A stretch of 64,000 bases of DNA from Bordetella sp. FB-8 (GTDB lineage: Bacteria; Pseudomonadota; Gammaproteobacteria; Burkholderiales; Burkholderiaceae_B), in the NCBI RefSeq assembly GCF_000382185.1, contig NZ_KB907784.1, positions 3,685,133 to 3,749,132 on the forward strand. The letters are read 5' to 3'. Below the pieces are notes generated by a model. The model had not been told where the DNA came from. It ran no database searches and was given only the letters and a program-made list of their open reading frames with translations. Positions 55,457-64,000 of this stretch are shown here, one piece after another. Each line of letters starts with the position of its first letter. Position 1 is the first letter of the stretch. The position numbers were made by a program, and so were the translations under genes.

Positions 55457-55889
55457 GCGCGGACACCTGGGCGCCGAGGTCCGGATCAAAGTGCCCTTCT
55501 ACGATGTCGATACCCTGCACGTGGCCTGGCACGGCCATTACGCCAAGTACCTGGAAGAAGCGCGCTGCGCGCTGCTTGATGTCATAGGCTACAACTACGA
55601 TGCCATGCGCGAAGACGGCTATGCCTGGCCCGTCATCGACCTGCATATCCGCTATGCCCAGCCAGCCCGTTTCGGCCAGTTGATCGCCGCGCGCGCCGAA
55701 CTGATGGAATGGCAGAACCGGCTGGTAGTCAACTATCTGATCACCGACGCCGCCACGGGCATGCGGCTGACCCGTGCCACGACGACCCAAATCGCCGTGC
55801 ATATCGCCACGCGCGAAATGCAGATGGTCTCGCCCGCCGGCCTGACACGCGCCGTGCAAGCCGCCCTGAACGCTCGGGAGGCCGCGTGA
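55449..55889 (+). CDS. 4HBT-type thioesterase (aryl polyene)
   Basis: 146-residue hot-dog thioesterase: FYDVDTLHVAWHGHYAKYLEEAR contains the catalytic Asp and the conserved His-Tyr-x4-E. It resembles the YbgC/4-hydroxybenzoyl-CoA thioesterase group and is likely to release or proofread acyl-ACP intermediates. The stop and the next start share the sequence TGATG. Confidence 0.92.
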   Translation: MRKRGHLGAEVRIKVPFYDVDTLHVAWHGHYAKYLEEARCALLDVIGYNYDAMREDGYAWPVIDLHIRYAQPARFGQLIAARAELMEWQNRLVVNYLITDAATGMRLTRATTTQIAVHIATREMQMVSPAGLTRAVQAALNAREAA

Positions 55890-56485
55890 TGAAACGATGG
55901 ATACTGCTAACCCTGCTCGCGCTGGTCCCCTGCATGGCCGGTGCCTTCGGGCTCGGCCAATTGCAAGCGCAACTGCGCGCCGCGCCCATCGTGCGAGGCC
56001 ATTTCGTGCAGCAAAAATTCCTTCGATCCCTGCCCCAGCCCCTGACCAGCCGCGGCGATTTCACCTTGGCGCAGGGCAAGGGCCTGCTGTGGCAACTGAC
56101 CAGTCCCTTCGCGCAGGACCTGCGCATCACCCCGCAAGGCATCGCCAAACGCGACGAGCGAGGGCAATGGCAAGCTCTGCCCCAGCAGTTGGGCGCAAGC
56201 CGCGAGACCGGCCTCTTCCTGGCGGTGCTGGCCGGGGACACGCACGGTCTGCAGGAAAACTTCGACATATCGCTCACCGGCCACGCCCAGGACTGGACCA
56301 TGACCATGAAACCCAGTTCGGCGCTGCTGAGCCAGGTCTTTGACGCCATCGTGATCCAGGGCGATGCGCTGGTACGGCGCATCGAACTGCGCGAAACCCA
56401 GGGCGACCGCACCGTGCTGCAACTGCAGGACCTGCAGCCAGCCACGCAACTCAACGCCCAGGAGCAGCGTGCCTACGCGCATTGA
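55889..56485 (+). CDS. LolA-like outer-membrane lipoprotein carrier (aryl polyene)
   Basis: 198 residues with a signal peptide (MKRWILLTLLALVPCMAGA) and the LolA-type pattern VRGHFVQQKFLRSLPQPLTSRGDFTLAQGKGLLWQLTSPF. It probably ferries the lipid-like polyene product through the periplasm, working with the MMPL exporter that follows. The 3' end overlaps the next gene by 17 bases. Confidence 0.92.
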   Translation: MKRWILLTLLALVPCMAGAFGLGQLQAQLRAAPIVRGHFVQQKFLRSLPQPLTSRGDFTLAQGKGLLWQLTSPFAQDLRITPQGIAKRDERGQWQALPQQLGASRETGLFLAVLAGDTHGLQENFDISLTGHAQDWTMTMKPSSALLSQVFDAIVIQGDALVRRIELRETQGDRTVLQLQDLQPATQLNAQEQRAYAH

Positions 56486-58817
56486 CCGCCTGCTGCCGCG
56501 GCTGTTCCAGTTCGGCCTGCTGATCCTGCTCTGCCTGGGCGCCTGGCAGTGCCGGCACGGCTGGCCCGTCTCGTCCGACCTGCTGTCGCTGCTCCCGCCT
56601 ACCCGCGGCGACGCTTTGCAGCGCCAGGCCCAGGCCCGCGTGCAGGAACCCTTGACCCGCCAGATGATCGCCCTGGTCGGCGCGCGCAAGCGCGAGGACG
56701 CAGTCGCCCAGGCGCGGGCATTGGGCGCGCGCATGACGGCCAGCCGCCTCTTCGTGCGCGTGCAAACCGACTACAGCCCCGATCTGGCCGCCGTGCGCGC
56801 CGCGCTGCTGGCCGGCCGCGTGGCCATGCTGCCGGCCGCCGACAGGCAGCTGCTGGAAAACGACCCCGCCGCCTATGCAGCACGCCGGGCGCGCGAAATC
56901 GTCGATCCGTTCTCGGCCGCCGGCCTGATACCGCTGGACCAGGACTGGCTGGGCCTGACGCGCCGCATCCAGGACGCGCTCAGCCCCGGCGGGGCCGTGC
57001 AATTCGACCCGGCCAGCGACACGCTGCAGGCCGTCCACGACGGCCGGACCTGGGTCATGGTGCGCGCCGAGACGATCGGCAGCGCCTTCGACCAGCAAAG
57101 TCCGCGGAAAGTCGCGGCGCTGATGCGCCAGGCCCGGCAGGAACTGCAGGCGCACCAGTCCAGGCTGCTCGTGACCGGCGGCGCCCTGTTCGCCGACGCG
57201 GGCCGACGCCAAGCCGTACGCGAAAGCAGCCTCATCGGCGCAGGATCGGTGCTGGGCATCGTGCTGGTGCTGCTCCTGGCGCTGCGGCGCTGGCGGGCGC
57301 TCCTGGCGTTCGTGCCCGCCGCGGTAGGCTTTCTGGCCGGTTTCGTCGCCTGCGTCGCGGTCTTCGGCCAGATCCACGTGCTGACTCTGGTCGTGGGCGC
57401 CAGCCTGATCGGCTTCGTCGTTGACTTTCCCATGCACTGGCTGGGCAAACGCTACGGCATCGCCGACTGGCAGGCCTGGCCGGTCATGCGCCGCGTGCTG
57501 CCGGGCCTGACCCTCAGCCTGGCTGCGAGCCTGGTGGGCTATGTGGCGTTGGCCTTCACGCCGTTTCCCGCCCTGACGCAGATATCCGTCTTTTCCACCG
57601 CGGGCCTGCTGGGCGCCTATGCCTGCACGGTATGCCAGATGCCGGCCTGGTTCGCGCGCTGGCAACCCCGGCCCCAGCCAGCGCTGGCCCGCTGGGCTGA
57701 CGTATTGCTGGGCGCGATCCGGACACTGCACGGCCGGCGCGCGGCGCGCCGGTCCATCGTGTTTGCCGGCGTCTTGCTCTGCGCCGGCGGCATCGCGCGG
57801 CTGAACCTGCACGACGATCTGCGCCAGTGGCTGGCCCTGCCGGCGCCGCTGCTGCAACAAGCGCGCCAGATCGGCCAGATCACAGGCTTCATGCCCACCA
57901 GCCAATTCTTCCTGGTGCGGGCCGACAGCGATGATGAACTGCTGCGCCGCACGTCCCGGGTCGATGCCGCGCTGGAACGGCTCAAGACCAAACACGAACT
58001 GGCCTCCTACCTCTCGCTGAGCCAGTTGGTCGCACCCATCGCGCGCCAGCGGCAGACGCAAACGCGCCTGGCCGATCTCGCCGCGCAAGCGCGGCCCTGG
58101 CAGGCCTTCGAACAGGCGGGGATCCCCATCCATGCCATCCAGGCCGAACTCAGGACGCTGGCCGCCCTGCCCCCAGTGGGCATAAAAGCCGCGCTCGCCG
58201 GACCGCAGGCCGAAGCCTGGCGCGGCCTCTGGCTGGGCCGGCACGACGGGCAATCGGCCGGCATCGTCACCCTGCAGGGCCTGCCCGACGCAGCCGTGCT
58301 GGCGGGCGTCGCGGCCGGCATTCCCGGCGTGACGCTGGTCGACCAGAACAGCGAACTGAACCATATGTTCACCACCACCCGCATCGAAGCCGCGCTGCTC
58401 AAGCTGGCCTCGTACGTCCTGGCCGCACTGATCCTGCTGGCCACGCTAGGACGGCATGCAACCTGGCGCATCCTGGCGGTGCCGCTGGCGGCAACGTGCT
58501 GTACGCTCGCCGCGCTGGGCTACCTGGGATGTCCGCTCACGCTGTTCAGCATCTTCGGACTGCTGTTGGTTTCGGCCATCGGTGTGGACTACGCTGTCTT
58601 CATCTACGAGCGCATCGCCGGCCCGCAAGCCTGCCTGGTGGGCATCGCGCTGGCCGCGAGCTGCACCCTGTTTTCTTTCGGCCTGCTGGCTTTCAGCGGC
58701 ACGCCGGCCATTGCCAGCTTCGGCCTGACCGTGGCGCTGGGCATCGTCTTCTGCCTGCTGATCGCTCCCTGGCTGAGCTTCTCGAACAAGGAATCCCCTT
58801 CCCATGGAAACACGTGA
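56469..58817 (+). CDS. MMPL-family exporter (aryl polyene)
   Basis: 782-residue RND-type transporter of the MMPL family: a single N-terminal segment, a periplasmic domain (30-240), five to six clustered segments (about 240-430), a second large periplasmic domain and a second segment cluster. VVGASLIGFVVDFPMHWLGKRYG and VSAIGVDYAVFIYERI carry the acidic residues used for proton coupling. GTG 56469 with GGAG upstream gives the natural start, overlapping the LolA-like gene. It exports the polyene lipid from the inner membrane. Confidence 0.9.
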   Translation: MPTRIDRLLPRLFQFGLLILLCLGAWQCRHGWPVSSDLLSLLPPTRGDALQRQAQARVQEPLTRQMIALVGARKREDAVAQARALGARMTASRLFVRVQTDYSPDLAAVRAALLAGRVAMLPAADRQLLENDPAAYAARRAREIVDPFSAAGLIPLDQDWLGLTRRIQDALSPGGAVQFDPASDTLQAVHDGRTWVMVRAETIGSAFDQQSPRKVAALMRQARQELQAHQSRLLVTGGALFADAGRRQAVRESSLIGAGSVLGIVLVLLLALRRWRALLAFVPAAVGFLAGFVACVAVFGQIHVLTLVVGASLIGFVVDFPMHWLGKRYGIADWQAWPVMRRVLPGLTLSLAASLVGYVALAFTPFPALTQISVFSTAGLLGAYACTVCQMPAWFARWQPRPQPALARWADVLLGAIRTLHGRRAARRSIVFAGVLLCAGGIARLNLHDDLRQWLALPAPLLQQARQIGQITGFMPTSQFFLVRADSDDELLRRTSRVDAALERLKTKHELASYLSLSQLVAPIARQRQTQTRLADLAAQARPWQAFEQAGIPIHAIQAELRTLAALPPVGIKAALAGPQAEAWRGLWLGRHDGQSAGIVTLQGLPDAAVLAGVAAGIPGVTLVDQNSELNHMFTTTRIEAALLKLASYVLAALILLATLGRHATWRILAVPLAATCCTLAALGYLGCPLTLFSIFGLLLVSAIGVDYAVFIYERIAGPQACLVGIALAASCTLFSFGLLAFSGTPAIASFGLTVALGIVFCLLIAPWLSFSNKESPSHGNT

Positions 58818-60051
58818 AGTCGTCATCATCGGGGCGGGTCCCGCGGGCGCCGTCGCCGCCGCGCTGCTCAGGCGCAAAGGCCACGACGTGCTGGTGCTGG
58901 AACGGCAGACCTTTCCGCGCTTTTCTATCGGCGAAAGCCTGCTGGCGCACTGCCTGGAATTTGTCGAGGAAGCCGGCATGATGCCTGCCGTGCGGGCGGC
59001 GGGTTTTCAGACCAAGAACGGCGCGGCTTTCGCCTGGGGCGATCGCTACACGGACTTCGATTTCCGCGAGAAGTTCAGCCCCGGCCCCGGCACCACCTTC
59101 CAAGTGCAGCGTGCCCGCTTCGACCAGATACTGGCCGACGAGGCGGCCCGGCAGGGCGTGGACGTGCGCTTCCAGCAGGAGGTGACGGGCGGCGAATTCA
59201 CCAGCCAGGGCGCCCTGCTGCAAGTGCGCGATCTGACGAGCGGCGAATCGGAACGGATCCAGGCCCGCTTCGTGCTCGATGCAAGCGGTTACGGCCGCGT
59301 CCTGGCGCGTCTGCTGGACCTGGAGCGCCCTTGCGACATGCCGGCGCGCAAGGCCGTCTTCACCCATGTCGAAGACCGCATCACGGACGACCGATTCGAT
59401 CGGGAAAAAATCCTCATCAGCGTGCATCCGCAACACCGCGGCATCTGGTATTGGCTGATCCCTTTTTCCAACGGCCGCTGCTCGCTGGGCGTAGTCGGCG
59501 ACGCGGCGCTGCTCGATAAGACCTCGGATTGGACCTCGCCCGACGACATGCTCAAGCAATGGGTCCATGCCGAGCCCAACCTTGCCAAGGTGCTGCGCGA
59601 TGCGGTCTGGGACACCCCGGCCAACGCCCTTGGCGGCTACAGCGCCGCGGTCAAGCGCCTGCACGGACCGTCCTTCGCCCTGCTGGGCAACGCCGCCGAA
59701 TTCCTCGACCCGGTCTTTTCCTCGGGTGTCACCATTGCGCTCAAGTCATCCAAACTGGCCGCCGACGCCCTGCACCGCCAGTTGCGCGGCGAAAAGATCG
59801 ACTGGGACGTCGAATTCGCCCAGCCGCTGATGGTAGGCGTGGATACCTTCCGCGCCTATGTGCAGGGCTGGTACGAAGGCGTTTTCCAGGACGTGGTGTT
59901 CTACGAGCAGGCCCAGCCCGAGATCAAGCGCATGATCAGCTCCATCCTCGCCGGCTATGCCTGGGATACGGACAACCCCTTCGTGGCCGACCCCGGGCGC
60001 CGCCTGCGCATGCTGGCCCAGATCTGCCACACGTCCGCCGCCATCCAATGA
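58804..60051 (+). CDS. FAD-dependent halogenase-like oxidoreductase (aryl polyene)
   Basis: 415 residues. GAGPAGAVAAALLRRKG (FAD motif, residues 10-26) is followed by FPRFSIGES. The halogenase signature W-x-W-x-I-P is present as WYWLIP at 215-220, and a lysine in TKNGAAFAWG (K71) sits where halogenases carry their catalytic Lys. Xanthomonadins are brominated aryl polyenes, so halogenation of the aromatic head is a reasonable guess, but related GGR-like reductases share parts of the pattern. It overlaps both neighbours. Confidence 0.85.
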   Translation: METREVVIIGAGPAGAVAAALLRRKGHDVLVLERQTFPRFSIGESLLAHCLEFVEEAGMMPAVRAAGFQTKNGAAFAWGDRYTDFDFREKFSPGPGTTFQVQRARFDQILADEAARQGVDVRFQQEVTGGEFTSQGALLQVRDLTSGESERIQARFVLDASGYGRVLARLLDLERPCDMPARKAVFTHVEDRITDDRFDREKILISVHPQHRGIWYWLIPFSNGRCSLGVVGDAALLDKTSDWTSPDDMLKQWVHAEPNLAKVLRDAVWDTPANALGGYSAAVKRLHGPSFALLGNAAEFLDPVFSSGVTIALKSSKLAADALHRQLRGEKIDWDVEFAQPLMVGVDTFRAYVQGWYEGVFQDVVFYEQAQPEIKRMISSILAGYAWDTDNPFVADPGRRLRMLAQICHTSAAIQ

Positions 60052-60611
60052 GAACGCCCCTTTTCTCTCTGCGGCCGCGCAAGGCGCTGCCCCTGCTCGC
60101 GCTGCTGCTGGGCGCCTGTTCCAGCGCACCGCCCGTGCCGCGGCACGAGGCGGACCTGGGCCTGCCGCGCCGGGTCCACATTGTCCAACGCACCGCGAGC
60201 CAGCCCAGCCTGGACCGCATGCTCGTGGTCCAGCAAATAGGCCAGGCCAGCCGCTGGTCGCTCTTCGATCCGCTAGGCGTGCCTCTGGCGCGTCAGCAGC
60301 TGCAAAACGGGCAATGGCACAGCGTGGGCCTGCTTCCACCCAATGCGCCAGCGCGCATCCTGTTCGCCGAATTGATCTTCGCCTGGATGCCGCGCGATCA
60401 ACTCGATTCCGCCTACGGACCCGATGCCTGGCGCGCGCAGGCGCTACCGGACGGACGCCGCGTGCGCCTATTCCTGGGCAGCGGCGGCAGCGACTGCTCG
60501 CCACTTTGGACAGTCGCATGGGCCGCCCCGCCCGCGCCGCGCAGCACTTTCACGATCACACAGGCCGACGGCACAAGCTGGCTGGTTTCGCCGTTGAGGG
60601 ATCAGCCATGA
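60048..60611 (+). CDS. DUF3261 lipoprotein (aryl polyene)
   Basis: 187 residues with a lipoprotein signal: hydrophobic LLALLLGAC (lipobox Cys near residue 24) followed by SSAPPV. The mature part is of DUF3261 type, constantly found in aryl polyene clusters, probably anchored to the outer membrane and involved in product placement. Both ends overlap neighbours by ATGA. Confidence 0.88.
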   Translation: MRTPLFSLRPRKALPLLALLLGACSSAPPVPRHEADLGLPRRVHIVQRTASQPSLDRMLVVQQIGQASRWSLFDPLGVPLARQQLQNGQWHSVGLLPPNAPARILFAELIFAWMPRDQLDSAYGPDAWRAQALPDGRRVRLFLGSGGSDCSPLWTVAWAAPPAPRSTFTITQADGTSWLVSPLRDQP

Positions 60612-61825
60612 GCATTGCGCTGTCCACGACCTGGCTCAGCCGTCCCGGCGTGGTATGCGCGTTGGGCAGCGGTCTTGCGCAAGTCGCACAGCGGCTCTAT
60701 GCCGGCGACACCTCGGGCATGCAGGCCAGCGACGCCTGGATCCAAGGCCGCACCGCAGTGGCAGGCCCTTACGCCGGCGCTCTGCCCGAATGGCCCGAAG
60801 ATCTCGCGCCGCATCAACGCAGCCACAACAACCAGCTGCTGCTGGCCGCCGCATTGCAGATCGAACCCATGCTGCGCCAGGCCGTAGCACGCCACGGTCC
60901 GCACCGCGTGGGCGTCGTGCTGGGCACCAGCACGTCCGGCATCAACGACAACGCGCCCGCCTTCGTCACGCTGCGCGAAACCGGGCGCTGGCCGCACGGC
61001 TACGACTACCGCCGCCAGGCACTGTCGTCGCCCGCGGCCTTCCTGGCCGAATGGCTGGGCAGCGCCGGACCGGCGCAGACCATCTCCACGGCCTGCACTT
61101 CCAGCGCACGCGCACTCATGACCGCGCGCGCCCTGCTGCGCATGGGTTTTTGCGACGCCGTAGTCTGCGGCGGCGCCGACAGCCTGTGCCGCTTCACCCT
61201 GCGCGGGTTCGCCTCGCTGGGCGCCATCAGCGACGCGCTCTGCAACCCGTTCTCCGCGGCGCGCAAGGGCATAACCATCGGCGAAGCCGCGGCGCTCTTT
61301 CTCATGCAGCGCGAGGCGCCGGACGACAATGGCGTGGCCCTGCTGGGTGGGGGCGCAAGCTCGGACGCCTGGCACATGTCCTCGCCCGAGCCCGGCGGCC
61401 GGGGCGCGCGGCAGGCCATGCAGGCGGCGCTGAGCGAGGCCGGGCTGCAGGCCGCCGACATAGGCTGGGTCAATCTGCACGGCACCGGCACCGAACTGAA
61501 CGACGCCATGGAAAGCCTGGCCATGCAGGCCTTTTTTCCCGACCAGGGCGTGCCCTGCGCCTCGACCAAGCCGATGACGGGACATGCGCTGGGCGCCGCA
61601 GGCGCGCTGGAGGCCGTGCTGGCCTGGATCACCCTCTCGCCCGAATACGCCGATCGTCCCTTGCCCCCGCACATCTGGGACGGCCAGGCCGATCCCGCAC
61701 TGCCTGCGCTCGATTTCAGCGGCGCGGGACAAGCCTATGCCCCGGGCAGGCGCCGCGTCGCCATGAGCAACTCTTTCGCCTTCGGCGGCAACAATGCCAG
61801 CCTCATTTTGGGAGCTGCGCCATGA
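60608..61825 (+). CDS. Beta-ketoacyl-ACP synthase 1 (aryl polyene)
   Basis: 405-residue ketosynthase. The catalytic triad is complete: Cys163 in TACTSSA, His291 in NLHGTGTELND and His326 in KPMTGHALGAAG; the closing SFAFGGNN loop is present. It probably pairs with the chain-length factor for elongation. ATGA overlaps join it to the genes on either side. Confidence 0.94.
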   Translation: MSIALSTTWLSRPGVVCALGSGLAQVAQRLYAGDTSGMQASDAWIQGRTAVAGPYAGALPEWPEDLAPHQRSHNNQLLLAAALQIEPMLRQAVARHGPHRVGVVLGTSTSGINDNAPAFVTLRETGRWPHGYDYRRQALSSPAAFLAEWLGSAGPAQTISTACTSSARALMTARALLRMGFCDAVVCGGADSLCRFTLRGFASLGAISDALCNPFSAARKGITIGEAAALFLMQREAPDDNGVALLGGGASSDAWHMSSPEPGGRGARQAMQAALSEAGLQAADIGWVNLHGTGTELNDAMESLAMQAFFPDQGVPCASTKPMTGHALGAAGALEAVLAWITLSPEYADRPLPPHIWDGQADPALPALDFSGAGQAYAPGRRRVAMSNSFAFGGNNASLILGAAP

Positions 61826-62325
61826 CGCCGGTCATACCCAGGCTGCCCATGCCTGCGGCCGAACTGCTGCCGCACTCGGGCGATATCGTGCTGCTCGACG
61901 AAATCCTGTCCTGCTGCGAAGATGCCCTGACGGCAAGCGTCAGCGTGAAGCCCAGCCTGGTGCGGCCCAGCCTAGTGCGGCCCAGCCTGTTCAGCCAGGC
62001 AGACGGCAGCCTGCCGCCCTGGATCGGGCTGGAAATCCTGGCACAGGCCGTCGCCGCCTGGGCCGGCTGGCAGGCCCTGGTGACGGGCAAGCCGGTGCGG
62101 CTGGGTTTCCTACTGGGCACACGCCAGTACGAATGCCACGTCGATGCTTTCCCGCCTGGCGCCGTGCTGACAGTCCAGGTCGAGCGCACGCTGCAAGACG
62201 AAGCCGGCATGGGTATCTTCCAGGGCAGCATCCAAGAAGGCGTGCGCCAAATCGCGCAGGCCCGCCTGAACGTGTATCAACCCGACGACATCTCACGCTA
62301 TACGCAGGAAAGCGAACCCGAATGA
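61822..62325 (+). CDS. Hot-dog 3-hydroxyacyl-ACP dehydratase (aryl polyene)
   Basis: 167 residues, hot-dog fold: MPAAELLPHSGDIVLLDEI provides the catalytic His and WIGLEILAQAVAAWAGWQA the acidic partner, as in FabA/ApeP-type dehydratases. A microrepeat PSLVR-PSLVR-PSLF (residues 44-57; 15-bp DNA units at 61951-61980) lies between the two motifs and is not part of the usual domain. Confidence 0.9.
   Translation: MTPVIPRLPMPAAELLPHSGDIVLLDEILSCCEDALTASVSVKPSLVRPSLVRPSLFSQADGSLPPWIGLEILAQAVAAWAGWQALVTGKPVRLGFLLGTRQYECHVDAFPPGAVLTVQVERTLQDEAGMGIFQGSIQEGVRQIAQARLNVYQPDDISRYTQESEPE
61951..61995 (+). repeat. 15-bp in-frame tandem repeat in the dehydratase gene
   Basis: CCCAGCCTGGTGCGG (61951-61965), CCCAGCCTAGTGCGG (61966-61980) and a partial third CCCAGCCTGTTC (61981-61992) are head to tail. 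The unit is a multiple of three, so copy changes would keep the frame. Confidence 0.85.
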
Positions 62326-63053
62326 ACACGCCTACCGTTCTCGTCACCGGATCCAGCCGCGGCATCGGCCGCGCCATCGCCCTGGCGCTCGCCGCAGCCG
62401 GCCACGACCTGGTCCTGCATTGCCGCAGCCGTCTGGAACAGGCGCAGGCCGTGCGAGACGAAATCCTCGGCCTGGGCCGGCAAGCCCGCATACTGAGCTT
62501 CGACCTGGCCGACCGTGCACAATGCAGGCAGGCGCTCGAAGCCGACATCGAAACGCACGGCGCCTACTACGGCGTCGTCCTGAACGCCGGCCTGGCCCGC
62601 GACGCAGCCTTCCCCGCGCTCAGCGGCGAAGACTGGGATCAGGTCCTGCACACCAATCTGGACGGTTTCTACAATGTGCTGCATCCGCTTGCCATGCCTA
62701 TGGTGCGGCGGCGCGCGCCCGGCCGCATTGTCTGCATCGCCTCGGTGTCGGGGCTGACCGGCAACCGCGGCCAGACCAACTACAGCGCCGCCAAGGCCGG
62801 CATCATCGCCGCGGCCAAGTCGCTGGCTGTCGAACTAGCCAAACGGCAAATCACTGTCAATTGCGTGGCGCCGGGCCTCATCGAAACCGACATGATCGAC
62901 GACAATGTCCCCGTGGACGAAATTCTCAAAGCCATTCCCGCCCAGCGCCTGGGCCAGCCAGAAGAAGTCGCCGCGGCCGTCGCCTTCCTGATGTCGCCTG
63001 CCGCCGCCTATATCACCCGCCAGGTGCTGTCGGTCAACGGAGGGTTGTGCTGA
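62322..63053 (+). CDS. 3-ketoacyl-ACP reductase, FabG-like (aryl polyene)
   Basis: 243-residue SDR: TGSSRGIG (NADPH motif with basic residues), LNAGLARD in place of NNAG, SVSGLTGN with the catalytic Ser and YSAAK as Y-x3-K. It reduces the beta-keto group after each elongation. The gene overlaps both neighbours. Confidence 0.94.
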   Translation: MNTPTVLVTGSSRGIGRAIALALAAAGHDLVLHCRSRLEQAQAVRDEILGLGRQARILSFDLADRAQCRQALEADIETHGAYYGVVLNAGLARDAAFPALSGEDWDQVLHTNLDGFYNVLHPLAMPMVRRRAPGRIVCIASVSGLTGNRGQTNYSAAKAGIIAAAKSLAVELAKRQITVNCVAPGLIETDMIDDNVPVDEILKAIPAQRLGQPEEVAAAVAFLMSPAAAYITRQVLSVNGGLC

Positions 63054-64000
63054 TGCAGCGCGTCGTCGTCACCGGCATGGGCGGCATCAGCGCCCTGGGG
63101 CACGACTGGCACGCTATCGCGGCCGCCTTCGACGCCGGCCACAACGCCGTGCGCGTCATGCCAGACTGGGACCGCTATGCTGAACTCAATACCCGACTGG
63201 CGGCGCCCATTCCGCAATTCGAAGTCCCGGGCCACTGGACACGCAAACAGTTGCGCAGCATGGGCCGCGTCTCGCAGCTGTCCGTCTACGCCGCCGAGCG
63301 CGCGCTGTCGGACGCGGGCCTGCGCGATGACCCCGACATCGCCGACGGCCGCATGGGCGTGGCCTGCGGCTCGTCCACCGGCAGCACCGCGGAAATCCGC
63401 GCCTTCGGCAATATGTTGCTCAACGGCGTCACGGACGACCTGAACGCCAATTCCTATGTGCGCATGATGCCGCACACCACCGCGGCCAACATCGGCATCT
63501 TCTTCGGCCTGAAGGGCCGCATCATCCCCACCTCCAGCGCCTGCACCTCGGGCAGCCAGGGAATAGGCTACGCCTACGAAGCCATACGCTTCGGCCGCCA
63601 GGCGCTGATGCTGGCCGGCGGCGCCGAAGAACTCTGCGCCAGCGAAGCCATCGTCTTCGATGCGCTTTACGCCACCAGCCAGCGCAACGACGCGCCCGAG
63701 CTCTCGCCGCGCCCCTACGACAGCCAACGCGACGGCCTGGTGATCGGCGAAGGCGCCGGGATGCTGGTGCTCGAATCGCTGGACCATGCGCTGGCGCGCG
63801 GCGCGCGCATCCATGCCGAGATCGTCGGCTTCGGCAGCAACTCCGACGGCAGCCACATCACCCGCCCCGAGGCCGCGACCATGAGCGTGGCCATGAAGCA
63901 AGCCCTGGACGACGCGCGGCTGCCGCCCGAGGCGATCGGCTACGTCAACGGCCACGGCACGGCGACCGAGCATGGCGACATCGCCGAAACGCAGGCCACG
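63053..64000 (+). CDS. Beta-ketoacyl-ACP synthase 2 (aryl polyene), truncated by window end
   Basis: The first 316 residues of a ketosynthase: VVVTGMGGISALG at the start, Cys164 in SSACTSGSQ and the first active-site His in YVNGHGTATEHGD; the second His lies beyond the window. The sequence clearly differs from synthase 1 and may act in starter condensation, as two distinct ketosynthases are usual in these clusters. The start shares TGATG with the preceding stop. Confidence 0.94.
   Translation, partial: MQRVVVTGMGGISALGHDWHAIAAAFDAGHNAVRVMPDWDRYAELNTRLAAPIPQFEVPGHWTRKQLRSMGRVSQLSVYAAERALSDAGLRDDPDIADGRMGVACGSSTGSTAEIRAFGNMLLNGVTDDLNANSYVRMMPHTTAANIGIFFGLKGRIIPTSSACTSGSQGIGYAYEAIRFGRQALMLAGGAEELCASEAIVFDALYATSQRNDAPELSPRPYDSQRDGLVIGEGAGMLVLESLDHALARGARIHAEIVGFGSNSDGSHITRPEAATMSVAMKQALDDARLPPEAIGYVNGHGTATEHGDIAETQAT

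Overview
The window comes from a high-GC betaproteobacterium of the Burkholderiales, most likely Alcaligenaceae (Bordetella/Achromobacter type). The evidence is the codon usage, the number of LysR regulators, the short overlapping ATGA gene junctions and the gene content (plsY/tsaD pair, betaproteobacterial GlpD, ABC-F protein of YbiT type, complete aryl-polyene operon). No rRNA, intact tRNA or CRISPR array is visible.

Region 1 (1-6000) is core: the end of plsY, tsaD, an AzgA-type purine permease, a luciferase-like flavin oxidoreductase, a thioredoxin-like protein, a class II aldolase-family protein and a ketopantoate-reductase-like protein. Region 2 (about 6000-13000) is a visibly AT-richer island. 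It opens with a hairpin/tRNA-3'-end-like sequence and holds a small basic ORF, an unrecognised 252-aa protein, a complete IS66 element (7345-9808) with a perfect 8-bp target duplication, and a defence-like module. That module is a HEPN protein of ApeA type (R-x4-H motif) divergent from two tandem paralogous small helical proteins, and it is bracketed by two degenerate ~68-bp direct repeats (9818-9885, 12742-12808). This module is the strongest candidate here for an undescribed system.

Region 3 (13000-28400) is metabolic. It has LysR/AhpD-like/MBL-fold genes, a LysR/SDR divergon, YigZ plus a LysR gene divergent from a sugar-acid operon (AraD1-like FAA hydrolase, MFS carrier, IlvD/Edd dehydratase), an MFS exporter, a secreted protein, and a YCII(DGPF)-ECF42 sigma pair. 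Region 4 (28400-32700) is a gene graveyard: a CheB remnant, an intact class II Fic gene preceded by 12-bp iteron-like repeats, an NTPase gene overlapping fic that has lost its middle, an IS21 istA scrap and an Old Yellow Enzyme scrap. Next come a LysR gene and a 135-aa protein.

Region 5 (32700-48640) is again largely core: ABC-F YbiT, enoyl-CoA hydratase, a truncated DGPF protein, LD-carboxypeptidase with a His-rich head, TadA, a HAD phosphatase, GlpD, YbaK, an NRDE protein, an HD-GYP response regulator, QueE-QueD, an esterase, a D-amino-acid dehydrogenase, a DHA2 efflux pump and its divergent LysR. Region 6 (48655-64000, running off the end) is an aryl polyene (APE, xanthomonadin-like) pigment cluster. 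It has a divergent phosphopantetheinyl transferase, then at least 15 co-directional, mostly overlapping genes: chain-length factor, two acyltransferases, two ACPs, a membrane protein, an AMP-ligase fused to a hot-dog dehydratase, glycosyltransferase, thioesterase, LolA-like carrier, MMPL exporter, flavin halogenase-like enzyme, DUF3261 lipoprotein, ketosynthase, dehydratase, ketoreductase and a second ketosynthase cut by the window end. Together they would make an aromatic-primed polyene on ACP, reduce and dehydrate it, transfer it to a glycolipid anchor and export it to the outer membrane.
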